64,000 bases of DNA from Flavobacterium hercynium (GTDB lineage: Bacteria; Bacteroidota; Bacteroidia; Flavobacteriales; Flavobacteriaceae): contig NZ_MUGW01000008.1 of NCBI RefSeq assembly GCF_002217285.1, positions 258,396 to 322,395 on the forward strand. The letters run 5' to 3'. The translations under genes were made by a program, and so were the position numbers. Under the pieces are notes generated by a model that ran no database searches, had not been told where the DNA came from, and saw nothing but the letters and a program-made list of their open reading frames with translations. Shown here piece after piece: positions 7,478 to 15,929 of this stretch; the first letter of the stretch is position 1; every line of letters begins with the position of its first letter.

Positions 7478-9292
7478 ATGTCATCATTTAAAGATCAGAT
7501 TCAGGTAACCATAAGCGGTTACACCAAAAGAGTACTTTTCTCCGATTTAAAGCTAGCTCAACGCATGATGGAGCATCATGATTTTTCTTTCACCTGGATG
7601 TATAGCGGAAGTACGATCATTTCACCCGAAGAGCAGGCAGAAGCAATTCGAAAGTATACCGCCAACGAAGTTATTTTTACCTTCAAAAGCAGAAATGGCG
7701 AAATAAAAGTCATGAGCAAGGGTATCATCAACGAGCTTATTTCGATTTATGAAAAAGGAAGTCCGCGTGGGTTGTATGTAAAGGGAATTAGTCACACTGT
7801 TCTTTTAAGCGAACAATCCAAGTCGAGAGTGTTTTTAGAGAAGAATATCAAAGAAGTTGCCCTGAAAATTTTTGAAGACGAAACAGCTGGTGAATTTTAT
7901 CAGTCCGAAGCCATTCAGCCCCGCTACAAAAAAATGTTTCCCGCGATAACCCAATACAACGAAACCAGTTTTGATTTCTTAAAACGCCTTGCCGCTTTTC
8001 ATGGCGAATGGTTCTATTTTGATGGCATGCGCATGCAATTTGGTAATCTGAAATCATCAAAAGTAAAGTTGAAAAACTATGTAAGTCTTTATGATTTCAC
8101 TATCAAGAGTAAACTCAAATCACACAAAACATCGCTTGCGGGTTACGATCCCAATAATGCATTGAGCATAAAAAGCGCAAAAGCCATTACCGCAGCAGGA
8201 AGCGCAGACGGTTTTTCGGCTATGACCCGCCGCGATCAGTTAGTGGTAGCTTTGCCCAATACATCGATTCCATCGTATACCAATCAGGCAAAAAATACAA
8301 CCGAGATCGAAGAATTAGCCCAACGCCAGGTAGCAGCACACGATGCCAACAGTACAATTTATACCGGAAAGGCGTATGTACCCATTGGTGTTGGACAAAT
8401 CTTTACGGTTCAAAACAAAGAAGTATACCACGAACTCGTAGCCATAAAAGTCACCCATTTTGGAGAATACGACGGACAATACCGATGCAAGTTTAAAGCT
8501 ATTCCGGCTGATGTAGAAGTGCCGCATTATACGAACATAGAAGTTTCTGCAAAAGCCGATACCCAACCCGCAATAGTAATTGACAATAACGACCCCGAAG
8601 GATTGGGACGCGTAAAAGTAAAATTCTACTGGGCCAATTACGATGCCAACAGCGATTGGATGCGCGTGATGCAACAATACTCAGGAAAAAGTTGGGGACA
8701 ATACAACAGACCCGAAATAGGCGATGAAGTTCTAGTGAGTTTTGAAAACAGGAATGTCAATTCTCCTTACGTTTCAGGCTCGCATTACAATGGCAAAGCA
8801 AAACCTGAATTTTTTGATTCGAACAACAGCACCAAAGGTTGGAAACTCAGATTTGGACAAGTATTCAAGTTTATAGAAAAGGTTGGTATCTGGCTTTCTG
8901 ACCCAAGTGGAAACGAAGTGCATTTGAATGAAGAAACGAAGAGTATGACGTTTACAAGTTCAGAGACAATTACGTTTAATTGTAAAAACTTTGTCATAAA
9001 TGCTTCTGAGAATATTAGTTCGAGTGCAGGACAGAATATTGTGGAAATTGCAGCTGTAAATAAATCCAGTATTGTAGGGGCAGAAAACAGAACAGAAGTT
9101 GGAGGCGATCTTTTGATGAAGGTTAAAGGAGAACTATTTGAAAGTATTGATGGTGATGTACATTCTGAGGTAAAGAAAGATAGGAATATAATAGGAGGTT
9201 CTGATATTACTTTACAGAGTAAAAAAAATAACGAATTACATTCAAAAAATGATATTCAGAATAATAGTAACGAGGGAACTACACAAAATTAA
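7478..9292 (+). CDS. vgrG: T6SS spike protein VgrG (TssI), Bacteroidota type
   Basis: A 604-residue spike protein. Residues about 1-350 are the gp27-like region (YNETSFDFLKRLAAFHGEWFYFD is typical). Residues about 367-441 form the gp5-like OB fold (DNNDPEGLGRVKVKFYW, EIGDEVLVSFENRNVNSPYV). The rest is a gp5-like beta-needle (repeated short polar strands such as GAENRTEVGGDLLMKVKGE) ending in a disordered polar tail. There is no fused enzyme domain. Base composition falls from moderate GC to very AT-rich near 8,820-8,950, close to the OB-fold/needle border. This suggests exchange of the needle together with the downstream cargo. The gene is followed within 35 bp by a candidate effector. Confidence 0.92.
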   Translation: MSSFKDQIQVTISGYTKRVLFSDLKLAQRMMEHHDFSFTWMYSGSTIISPEEQAEAIRKYTANEVIFTFKSRNGEIKVMSKGIINELISIYEKGSPRGLYVKGISHTVLLSEQSKSRVFLEKNIKEVALKIFEDETAGEFYQSEAIQPRYKKMFPAITQYNETSFDFLKRLAAFHGEWFYFDGMRMQFGNLKSSKVKLKNYVSLYDFTIKSKLKSHKTSLAGYDPNNALSIKSAKAITAAGSADGFSAMTRRDQLVVALPNTSIPSYTNQAKNTTEIEELAQRQVAAHDANSTIYTGKAYVPIGVGQIFTVQNKEVYHELVAIKVTHFGEYDGQYRCKFKAIPADVEVPHYTNIEVSAKADTQPAIVIDNNDPEGLGRVKVKFYWANYDANSDWMRVMQQYSGKSWGQYNRPEIGDEVLVSFENRNVNSPYVSGSHYNGKAKPEFFDSNNSTKGWKLRFGQVFKFIEKVGIWLSDPSGNEVHLNEETKSMTFTSSETITFNCKNFVINASENISSSAGQNIVEIAAVNKSSIVGAENRTEVGGDLLMKVKGELFESIDGDVHSEVKKDRNIIGGSDITLQSKKNNELHSKNDIQNNSNEGTTQN

Positions 9293-9326
9293 GATAATCT
9301 AATAGTTTAATTTATTACAAAAAGAA

Positions 9327-10613
9327 ATGTCAAGAACACGAATTGTAAAAGGAAAAATTACCGAAATAACGGGTGGGACATCGCGTATGTATGGTAATAG
9401 AATAATCATTAATGCTGGAGGACGTATTAATTATTATGCTAAAAGGTATACTTATGGAGAACCAGAAGAACCACCGGTAAAAGAATTTGAAGAAAGCACT
9501 GCTGTAGTATATGAAACAGATGGACATTATAGTACAGTATATTTAGTATGTTTAATGTTGGGAATGAATGAAGATGATGCTGAAGAATTAGCAATAGCAA
9601 CTGAAGCACCAGATACCACAATTCATAGTGAACTAGATTTTGAATTAAATGATACTTGGTCAAATGTAAATTATCAAGGTCCCGTACATTCTTTGACGGG
9701 GGGATTTCATGGCATCGAAGAGTTTATAACAGCGGTTAAATTTTTATGGCTAAAAATTGATGATAGAAACCGAGAGAAATCGATAAGCGAATTAGGGGAA
9801 TTACTACATCGATTTGGTGATACTTATGCGCATTCTAAATTAGACAATATTAAACCTGATAATTTAGTTGCTTTCGATTTATATCATAGTGATAAAAATC
9901 TTAATCTTGTGATTGATAGCTGGAGAGGTCAAGGAGGTAAAACTTTAGCAGAAGATGTAGAGCCTTGGATACAATATATAAATTTTTATACTAAAAAATA
10001 TGGTTATAATTTTTTGACAAATCAAGATTATCAGAGACAAGCTTTTAAAGGTCAAACATTATTAGAAAAACTGCGAGATGTTTATTTATTACAACCTACA
10101 GATAAATTCAAAATGTATGGAGGAGGTTTTTTTACTACAGATCACTTAACAGCAGATGATTCATATCCAGATCGTATATATATTCGCCCAGATTGGTATC
10201 TAAATTATGTGAAAAATTTAGCATGGCTATTATCATTAAAATTTAATTTAGATTTGGGTAAATTTAATATAAGTATCTTCGAAAAAATGACAAGATTTGC
10301 GACTGAAAATAAGTGCTCTCTTAAGGGAATTATTGATTATGAAATTGCAAAAAAAAGAGGTAAAAGAGAATTTTACATTCCTGTTTTTTATAGCAACTCA
10401 ATAAGAATTGCTGCATCCGCAGATGAATCTTTTTCTACAAACTATCTTAAAAATGCTAAAGAAGCAAGAAGTTTTGCAATTAAATATATGATTGAAGAAG
10501 CTAATAATTCCGGATCACCAGAAGTAGAAGAAATTACTAGTTTATTAAATATAAAAGTAAGTCGTTTTGGTAATTTGTTTCATTATACAAAAGCTTATAA
10601 ATTAAATTTTTAG
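9327..10613 (+). CDS. Candidate T6SS effector, predicted alpha-helical metal-dependent hydrolase
   Basis: A 428-residue protein directly downstream of vgrG, without a signal peptide. Residues about 1-50 (TRIVKGKITEITGGTSRMY, GGRINYYA, YGEPEEPP) look like the N-terminal segment often seen on flavobacterial T6SS cargo. Residues 60-170 carry a metal-site pattern: DGHYSTVYL (Asp65, His67), IATEAPD (Asp96), His100, GPVHS (His121), and LHRFGDTYAHS (His161, Asp165, His169). This order resembles zinc-dependent phospholipase C-like and DUF6765-like helical hydrolases, where HxxxDxxxH binds metal. Membrane phospholipid as substrate is inferred from that resemblance and from the membrane proteins encoded next. 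Composition is strongly AT-rich, unlike the first part of vgrG. Confidence 0.68.
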   Translation: MSRTRIVKGKITEITGGTSRMYGNRIIINAGGRINYYAKRYTYGEPEEPPVKEFEESTAVVYETDGHYSTVYLVCLMLGMNEDDAEELAIATEAPDTTIHSELDFELNDTWSNVNYQGPVHSLTGGFHGIEEFITAVKFLWLKIDDRNREKSISELGELLHRFGDTYAHSKLDNIKPDNLVAFDLYHSDKNLNLVIDSWRGQGGKTLAEDVEPWIQYINFYTKKYGYNFLTNQDYQRQAFKGQTLLEKLRDVYLLQPTDKFKMYGGGFFTTDHLTADDSYPDRIYIRPDWYLNYVKNLAWLLSLKFNLDLGKFNISIFEKMTRFATENKCSLKGIIDYEIAKKRGKREFYIPVFYSNSIRIAASADESFSTNYLKNAKEARSFAIKYMIEEANNSGSPEVEEITSLLNIKVSRFGNLFHYTKAYKLNF

Positions 10614-10618
10614 TTTTC

Positions 10619-11029
10619 ATGAAAAAGATAATTCATTTAGCATTTTTAATGTTTTTCGTGCATTCAATATCTTTATTTTTGATTTTATCAAAAATGAATG
10701 CATTGATATCTGAAGATGATAGAACTCCTGGTAGAGGTATATATTTTATAATAGCTATGGCATTTACGACAATAATATATTCTATTGTTTTAGGAATTAT
10801 TTGGATTGAAAAGCAAATGGATATTAAATATAAATCAATAGTTTTATTTTTAGCATATGGAAATTGCTTACTTGAGTTTTATTTCAATTCAACTCTTCAG
10901 TTTCAGTTATTTGAAAGACCTGATCGATTTGACCATTTAGCAATTTTTTTTATTTTGCTATATTTTATTTTTGAATTGTTTTTAACTTATTATATAGTTA
11001 ATAATAAAATGTATAAATCTGATGAATAA
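10619..11029 (+). CDS. Small four-helix membrane protein, probable immunity protein (copy 1)
   Basis: A 136-residue protein with about four hydrophobic segments: residues 4-24, 43-63, 75-92 and 108-127. It starts 5 bp after the effector stop and overlaps the next gene by 8 bp. It shares with that gene the topology and the C-terminal pattern FELFLTYYIVxxKMYKS. No known domain was recognised. Effector followed at once by membrane proteins is the expected layout when immunity must protect the inner membrane or periplasm, and this would match a lipid-attacking effector. A role as immunity protein is inference from position and topology. Confidence 0.65.
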   Translation: MKKIIHLAFLMFFVHSISLFLILSKMNALISEDDRTPGRGIYFIIAMAFTTIIYSIVLGIIWIEKQMDIKYKSIVLFLAYGNCLLEFYFNSTLQFQLFERPDRFDHLAIFFILLYFIFELFLTYYIVNNKMYKSDE

Positions 11030-11429
11030 ATTTTTCGTTTTCGGATTCTTGATATTATTTATTAACTTCTTTTTTTTTAGGGGTTTATTTAGTTCTTTAG
11101 ATTCTTACACGCCTAATAATACTTCTGGAAATCCTTTTGCAGTATTTTTAGCTATTGCTGTAACGATTTTGTTTTTGGTAATAGTTTGCATGCTGCTTTT
11201 AATAGAAAAAGTAATGGAAGTAAATTTGAAAAATACACTTTTATGTATATTATTATTTCATTGTTTATTTCATTTTGTTTTGGATTCTTTTTTTGAATAT
11301 GACTTATTTCACGATACAAAATCATTTAGTTTATCAGCTATCATAATAATCTTAATTTATTTTATTGTTGAGCTATTCTTAACTTTTTATCTAGTTAGTA
11401 AAATGTATAAATCATCAGAAGAAATGTAG
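11022..11429 (+). CDS. Small four-helix membrane protein, probable immunity protein (copy 2)
   Basis: A 135-residue paralog of the preceding gene, with hydrophobic segments at residues about 4-20, 42-64, 73-91 and 105-127 and the shared ending VELFLTFYLVSKMYKSS. The 8-bp overlap with copy 1 shows translational coupling. The two copies differ in the loops (SLDSYTPNNTSGNP versus NALISEDDRTPGRG), which is where specificity could reside. Very AT-rich. Probable immunity role by context; not recognised as a named family. Confidence 0.62.
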   Translation: MNKFFVFGFLILFINFFFFRGLFSSLDSYTPNNTSGNPFAVFLAIAVTILFLVIVCMLLLIEKVMEVNLKNTLLCILLFHCLFHFVLDSFFEYDLFHDTKSFSLSAIIIILIYFIVELFLTFYLVSKMYKSSEEM

Positions 11430-11495
11430 TTTAAAGAATTGTTTATAAAGAACATAAGTTAATTTTACTTAGGAAGATAAAATAAATTTTTAAAA

Positions 11496-11969
11496 ATGAA
11501 ATATCACATTATAATTTACACTACACTGTTTTTTTTAATCTCATGCAATAGAAATAGTGTTGATGTAGAACCTATTGATAAGCAATTGAACGACAGATTT
11601 GAAAGAGGAATTCAATATTATCAAATATCTAACTTTGAAGATTTATCTGATCAGCATTTGATGAATCAATTGGAAGTTTTTAGAGAAGGAGTAAGTTTAA
11701 AAAAAGAAAATGAAGAGTATGATAGATTTCAATTATTCTTTTATAAAAAATCTTTTTTTACAAATTATAAAAAATATGCTTTAGAAGCAGTTGAAGAAAA
11801 TGAATTTGGAGGTATTGGTGAATATCGAGATAATTTGATTGCACAATTTATTTTTTCTAAAATTAGTCATAATCGTTATAAATATACCCGCGTCATTTAT
11901 AACAATGATAACCCAGATAATATTTACGATATAAAATTAGAAAGAAATGATACAATCATATTAAAGTAA
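11496..11969 (+). CDS. Small lipoprotein, unknown function
   Basis: A 157-residue predicted lipoprotein: signal MKYHIIIYTTLFFLISC with lipobox LISC at residues 14-17. The mature part is charged and probably alpha/beta, with no motif I recognise (blocks NDRFERGIQYYQIS and HLMNQLEVFREG). It belongs to the AT-rich tail behind the effector. Flavobacterial T6SS immunity proteins are often lipoproteins or membrane proteins, so an immunity or orphan-immunity role is plausible but unproven. Confidence 0.6.
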   Translation: MKYHIIIYTTLFFLISCNRNSVDVEPIDKQLNDRFERGIQYYQISNFEDLSDQHLMNQLEVFREGVSLKKENEEYDRFQLFFYKKSFFTNYKKYALEAVEENEFGGIGEYRDNLIAQFIFSKISHNRYKYTRVIYNNDNPDNIYDIKLERNDTIILK

Positions 11970-12145
11970 ATTCAGCAGATCTTGCTAAAATTAATTTGAT
12001 ATTCCAGTTCAAACCTATTTTTCATCATTTGTATGTAGTATAAGATTTAGAAAGGTTAAAACAATATTTATATGCCGGACAATTGGAGAAAGGTAAAGTA
12101 TTGAAACAGTTTTATGAGTTGGATTTAAACAACACCAAATTATGA
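11951..12145 (+). pseudogene. Decayed C-terminal remnant with recurring tail
   Basis: One frame reads through from after the TGA at 11948-11950 to the TGA at 12143-12145, with one in-frame stop (TAA 12041-12043). The last part encodes DLERLKQYLYAGQLEKGKV and then LKQFYELDLNNTKL. A similar tail, EKGKLLKEFNELDFKKTKK, is encoded at 15994-16053, before the LRR gene. No start codon or upstream domain is left. It is best explained as the 3' stump of a lost gene whose tail was copied during duplication of this array. Its stop overlaps the ATG of the next lipoprotein. Confidence 0.35.
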
Positions 12146-12868
12146 AAAACCAAATAAATAAAATAGTTTCAGTAGTCATTTTGTTTTTTTTATTGAGTAG
12201 TTGTCATAAAGTACCAAAATCTTTTGTAGAAGGTGAACGGGATCGTGCTTTTAAAAACTATTTAATTATGCGTAAAATAGAATTTACAGAGCTTAGTAAT
12301 AGTCTTTACTCCAAGTATTATTCAGATTTTTTAGATTATGAGACAAAAGAACTTTTGTCAAAAACACCATTTTTAAAGTTTAATCAGGTATATGTATATC
12401 AGGGAACAAACAATACTATAAGATATTTTGTTTTTACCGATATAGGTTATGTGTATACAGTTGATACAGATAGACATGGGAGTGAATTTGTGAGTGAACC
12501 GGTTGAAGGAATAATAAAAGTTAAAAAACCTTTTCCTTTGTTGTTTTATGGATTTTATAAATTAGAAGATACAATCATTAAAATTAAAATTCGTGAAAAA
12601 AAAACGTCATAAAGAGTTGTTTATTAATGATATAGGTGTAGTAAGTAAAGATACTGTTAGACTAACAGGTTATTATAAATCAATAGAATTTAAATATAAA
12701 AAAAAGTGGCTAGCCAAAACACATAAAACAAATTTTAAGTTAGTGTATCAGCCAGATTTGATAGCAACTTTTATTAATCATAATTTTTGGGGTGAAATAT
12801 TTCGTATAGAAGGAGAATTCAAAGATGAGCGTGTTATAGAGGAAAAAAAATTTTTCACTAAAAATTAG
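12142..12868 (+). pseudogene. Lipoprotein gene interrupted by a frameshift at an A9 run
   Basis: The first part (12142-12612) encodes a 156-residue lipoprotein (lipobox LLSSC). It aligns closely with the first two thirds of the intact gene at 12899 (for example MRKIEFTEL, FLKFNQVYV, IRYFVFTDIGYVY). After nine A residues at 12596-12604 the frame meets TAA at 12610-12612. Removing one A restores a frame through 12868 (RHKELFINDIGVVSKDTVRL, KKKWLAKTHKTNFKLVYQP, FWGEIFRIEGEFKDERVIEE), which matches the rest of the paralog. Either the gene is broken, or it is phase-variable or rescued by slippage on the homopolymer. The open frame from the GTG at 12593 is not an independent gene. Confidence 0.82.
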
Positions 12869-12898
12869 AAGAGAAGCAGAATGTAAAAGAACCAAAAA

Positions 12899-13600
12899 AT
12901 GAAAAACCAAATAAATAAAATAGTTTCAGTACTGGTTCTGATGTTTTTATTTAGTAGTTGTCACAGACCTCCTAAAGGTTATAAAGAAGGCGATTATGAT
13001 CGTGCTTTCATGAACTATTTAACTATGCGGAAAATAGAATTTACAGAGCTTAACAATAGCCTTTATTCCAAATATTATATTGATTTTATGCGTTACGAAA
13101 GAAAAGAACTTTTGTTGAAAAATCCATTTTTGAAGTTTAATCAGGTATATGTGCATCAAACAAATAATGTTATAAGATATTTTGTTTTTACAGATATAGG
13201 TTATGTATATGCGGCTGAAACTGATAGAGATGGGAGTGCATTTGTGAATGTACCTGTTGAAGGAAAAATAAAAGTAAAAAAGCCTTTTCCTTTGTTGCTC
13301 TACGGTTTTTATGAATTAGATGATAGAACTGTTAAAATTAGCCGTAATGAAGTACAACGATATGGAGAACTTAATCAATGTGATGTTGGTATTATGCAAA
13401 ACGATACCATAACACTTACCGCTTATTACAATACTAAAAAATTTGGTTACAAGAAAAAGTGGTTAGCGAAAACCTATAAAACAAATTTTAAGTTAGTGTA
13501 TCAGCCTAATATGACAGCAACTCCTATTAAACATAATTTTTGGGGTAAAACTTTCCGTATAGAAGGGGAATTCAAAAATGAGCGTGTTATAGAGGAATAA
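12899..13600 (+). CDS. Lipoprotein, intact paralog of the frameshifted gene
   Basis: A 233-residue predicted lipoprotein: signal MKNQINKIVSVLVLMFLFSSC, lipobox FSSC. The first 33 bases are identical to those of the preceding broken copy, and the proteins align end to end, so this is a tandem duplication with an offset of 757 bp. The mature protein has mixed beta-rich text (IRYFVFTDIGYVYAAETD, KKWLAKTYKTNFKLVYQP) and one internal Cys. Family not recognised. As part of the post-effector tail it may be an immunity or surface lipoprotein. Confidence 0.68.
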   Translation: MKNQINKIVSVLVLMFLFSSCHRPPKGYKEGDYDRAFMNYLTMRKIEFTELNNSLYSKYYIDFMRYERKELLLKNPFLKFNQVYVHQTNNVIRYFVFTDIGYVYAAETDRDGSAFVNVPVEGKIKVKKPFPLLLYGFYELDDRTVKISRNEVQRYGELNQCDVGIMQNDTITLTAYYNTKKFGYKKKWLAKTYKTNFKLVYQPNMTATPIKHNFWGKTFRIEGEFKNERVIEE

Positions 13601-13668
13601 AGAATAATTATTTGAAAGCAAATCTTACCCGATCAAGAAACAGAAAAACTATTAAAAGAAGTGGAATC

Positions 13669-14748
13669 GTGGTTTTAAAAACAATAAAAATAATAGCAAC
13701 AGTAGCTCTGACAATTTATTTGATTAGTTGCTTTTACGCGCAAGATGAACATTGGAGAGACATTAAAACAATTGGAGCAGATAAGAGTAGTGGTACTATT
13801 GGCACTGATTACCTATTCAATAAATTTAAGTTTATAAATACAAAAACAGGATTTTTTTTAGGATTGTATAAAGACGAAAATAAAATAGGAGACTACACTC
13901 GAGTTAATATAAACAAAAATCAAGATGCCATTATTCTGCGCACTTTAGATGGTGGGTATAATTGGCAGGAAAACATTTTAGGGAAAGGTGAGATCATTGA
14001 TTTTAATAAAGTGAGTAATGCATTGTTGGCTTTACGTAAAAGTTATAATGGTAGAGATGCAAAAGATATAATATCGCACCTGCACATTTCAAAAGATCAG
14101 GGCGCAACCTGGGAGGAAGTAAGTCAAAATAAAGAAAAGCCAATAGATGAAATTCATTTTTGGACATCACAAAAAGGTATTGGTATTTGTGGATTAATTG
14201 AAAAGGGTTCTAAGTTTAAAATATTATATACAGAAGATACAGGGAAAAATTGGCGTGAAATAGAACTTTCTAAAATGTATGAAGGGATGGATTTTGCTGT
14301 TACCTCAAAAGGTGTTTTATATTATCTGACAAAAGAGCGTAATAGTTATGTAAAGGCTGATTTTTCAGCTATGGAATCAGAAGAAATTAAATTTACTAAT
14401 ATGGATTTTACACCTTTTTCAGTAGTGCTAGATAATAATGATAAGGTGTATTTTGTGGTAAAGGATAAAGACAAACGCAATATTCTGTATAAAAAAATGG
14501 AAGGTAATAGTTTGAAAAAAATAGATTTTCCATTTAAGAATCAAATGATTTATGATGTTCAGATTTATGATAACACTATAGCGATTTTAGCAGACGATAA
14601 ATGTTATTATCGCAGTGATGATCAGGGAGCAACATGGTCAAAAGAGCAAATTGGTGCATCCTATATTAGTATGGTTGCCTTTTACGGAAAAGAGCATGTG
14701 TGGATGCGTACATTTCCAGAGCAAATGATTTTGCGTACGCCTTTATGA
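13669..14748 (+). CDS. Asp-box (BNR-like) repeat lipoprotein (copy 1)
   Basis: From the GTG at 13669 the product is 359 residues. The longest frame starts with TTG at 13612, but alignment with the tandem copy, which starts with ATG at the equivalent base (14847), supports the GTG. The signal ends in YLISCFYAQ. Four Asp-box motifs of the S-x-D-x-G-x-x-W kind are visible: LDGGYNWQE, SKDQGATWEE, TEDTGKNWRE, SDDQGATWSK. These mark a beta-propeller as in sialidase/Ycf48-like folds. Sialidase catalytic residues were not recognised, so binding rather than catalysis is more likely. Outer-membrane or periplasmic location is inferred from the signal. Confidence 0.72.
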   Translation: MVLKTIKIIATVALTIYLISCFYAQDEHWRDIKTIGADKSSGTIGTDYLFNKFKFINTKTGFFLGLYKDENKIGDYTRVNINKNQDAIILRTLDGGYNWQENILGKGEIIDFNKVSNALLALRKSYNGRDAKDIISHLHISKDQGATWEEVSQNKEKPIDEIHFWTSQKGIGICGLIEKGSKFKILYTEDTGKNWREIELSKMYEGMDFAVTSKGVLYYLTKERNSYVKADFSAMESEEIKFTNMDFTPFSVVLDNNDKVYFVVKDKDKRNILYKKMEGNSLKKIDFPFKNQMIYDVQIYDNTIAILADDKCYYRSDDQGATWSKEQIGASYISMVAFYGKEHVWMRTFPEQMILRTPL

Positions 14749-14846
14749 TAGAAGGCTTAAGAAACTTATTTAAAGTAATAGTTTATGATAGGATTGACAA
14801 GAGTATATTGAAATGAAAAAGACAAACTATTAAAAGAAGTAATATC

Positions 14847-15929
14847 ATGTTTTTAAAAATAATAAAAAGAATAGTAAATTTTTGTCTGATACTTTATTTG
14901 ATTAGTTGCTTTTACGCGCAAGATGAACATTGGAGAGACATTAAAACAATTGGAGCAGATAAGAGTAGTGGTACTATTGGCACTGATTATCAATTCAATA
15001 AATTCAAATTCATAAATACTAGAATAGGGTTTTTTTCGGGATCCTATCAAGGTAGAGATAAGATTGGAGCACCTAATTATGTAAATATAAATCGAAATCA
15101 AGATGCCATTATTTTGCGCACTTCAGATGGAGGTTATAATTGGCAGGAAAGTATTTTAGGGAAAGGTGAGATCATTGATTTTAATAAAGTGAGTAATGCA
15201 TTGTTGGCTTTACGTAAAAGTTATCATGGTAGAGATGCAGAAGATATAATATCGCACCTGCACATTTCAAAAGATCAGGGCGCAACTTGGGAGGAAGTAA
15301 GTCAAAATAAAGAAAACCAAATAGATGAAATTCATTTTTGGACACCACAAAAAGGTATTGGTGTCTGTGGCTTAAAGGGGCGAAAATTTAAATTTACAAT
15401 ATTATACACAGAAGATAAGGGAAAAAATTGGCGTGAAATTTATGTTCCAAAAATGCATGAAAGAATGGATTTTGCCGTCACCACAAACGGTATTTTATAC
15501 TATCTCACAAAAGAGCGCACCAGTTATGTAAAGATCGATTTTGCAACTATGAAATCAGAAGAAATTAAATTTACTAATATGGATAAAACTCCTTTTTCAG
15601 TAGTGTTGGATAATAATGACAGGTTATATTTTGTGGTTGAAGATAGAGACAAACGTAATATACTATATCAAAAAACAGAAGGGAATAGTCTGAAAAAAAT
15701 AGAATTTCCTGTTAAGGACCAAAAGATCTATGATGTTCAGATTTATGATAACACTATAGCAATTTTAGCAGACGATAAATGTTATTATCGCAGTGATGAT
15801 CAAGGAGAAACGTGGTCTAAAGAGAGAATAGGTGCATCTTATATTAGGATGGTTGCCTTTTATGGGCAAGAACATGTGTGGATGCGTACATTTCCGGGAC
15901 AAATGATTTTGCGTACGGCTTTACAATAG
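14847..15929 (+). CDS. Asp-box (BNR-like) repeat lipoprotein (copy 2)
   Basis: A 360-residue tandem copy of the previous gene; offset about 1.18 kb, with long identical DNA blocks including the flanking spacer. It has the same signal (LISCFYAQ) and the same four Asp-boxes: SDGGYNWQE, SKDQGATWEE, TEDKGKNWRE, SDDQGETWSK. Differences cluster at residues about 50-75 and 175-205, which could be binding loops. The high identity means a recent duplication or ongoing gene conversion. Same inferred surface or periplasmic location; function unknown. Confidence 0.74.
   Translation: MFLKIIKRIVNFCLILYLISCFYAQDEHWRDIKTIGADKSSGTIGTDYQFNKFKFINTRIGFFSGSYQGRDKIGAPNYVNINRNQDAIILRTSDGGYNWQESILGKGEIIDFNKVSNALLALRKSYHGRDAEDIISHLHISKDQGATWEEVSQNKENQIDEIHFWTPQKGIGVCGLKGRKFKFTILYTEDKGKNWREIYVPKMHERMDFAVTTNGILYYLTKERTSYVKIDFATMKSEEIKFTNMDKTPFSVVLDNNDRLYFVVEDRDKRNILYQKTEGNSLKKIEFPVKDQKIYDVQIYDNTIAILADDKCYYRSDDQGETWSKERIGASYIRMVAFYGQEHVWMRTFPGQMILRTALQ

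Noticed and set aside
8315..8677. Minus-strand 120-aa frame inside vgrG
   Set aside because: Shadow of the gp27/gp5-like region of VgrG, with no signal or family features.
5804..9292. Complete T6SS gene cluster
   Set aside because: Only tube and spike genes are present; no sheath (TssB/C), baseplate, ClpV-like ATPase or membrane complex gene is seen.
12593..12868. Independent 91-aa gene with GTG start
   Set aside because: It aligns with the C-terminal part of the intact paralog at 12899; it is the second half of a frameshifted gene.
13612..13668. TTG start and 19 extra residues for Asp-box lipoprotein copy 1
   Set aside because: Alignment to copy 2 puts the start at the GTG at 13669; the extra part is spacer sequence with the recurring tail.
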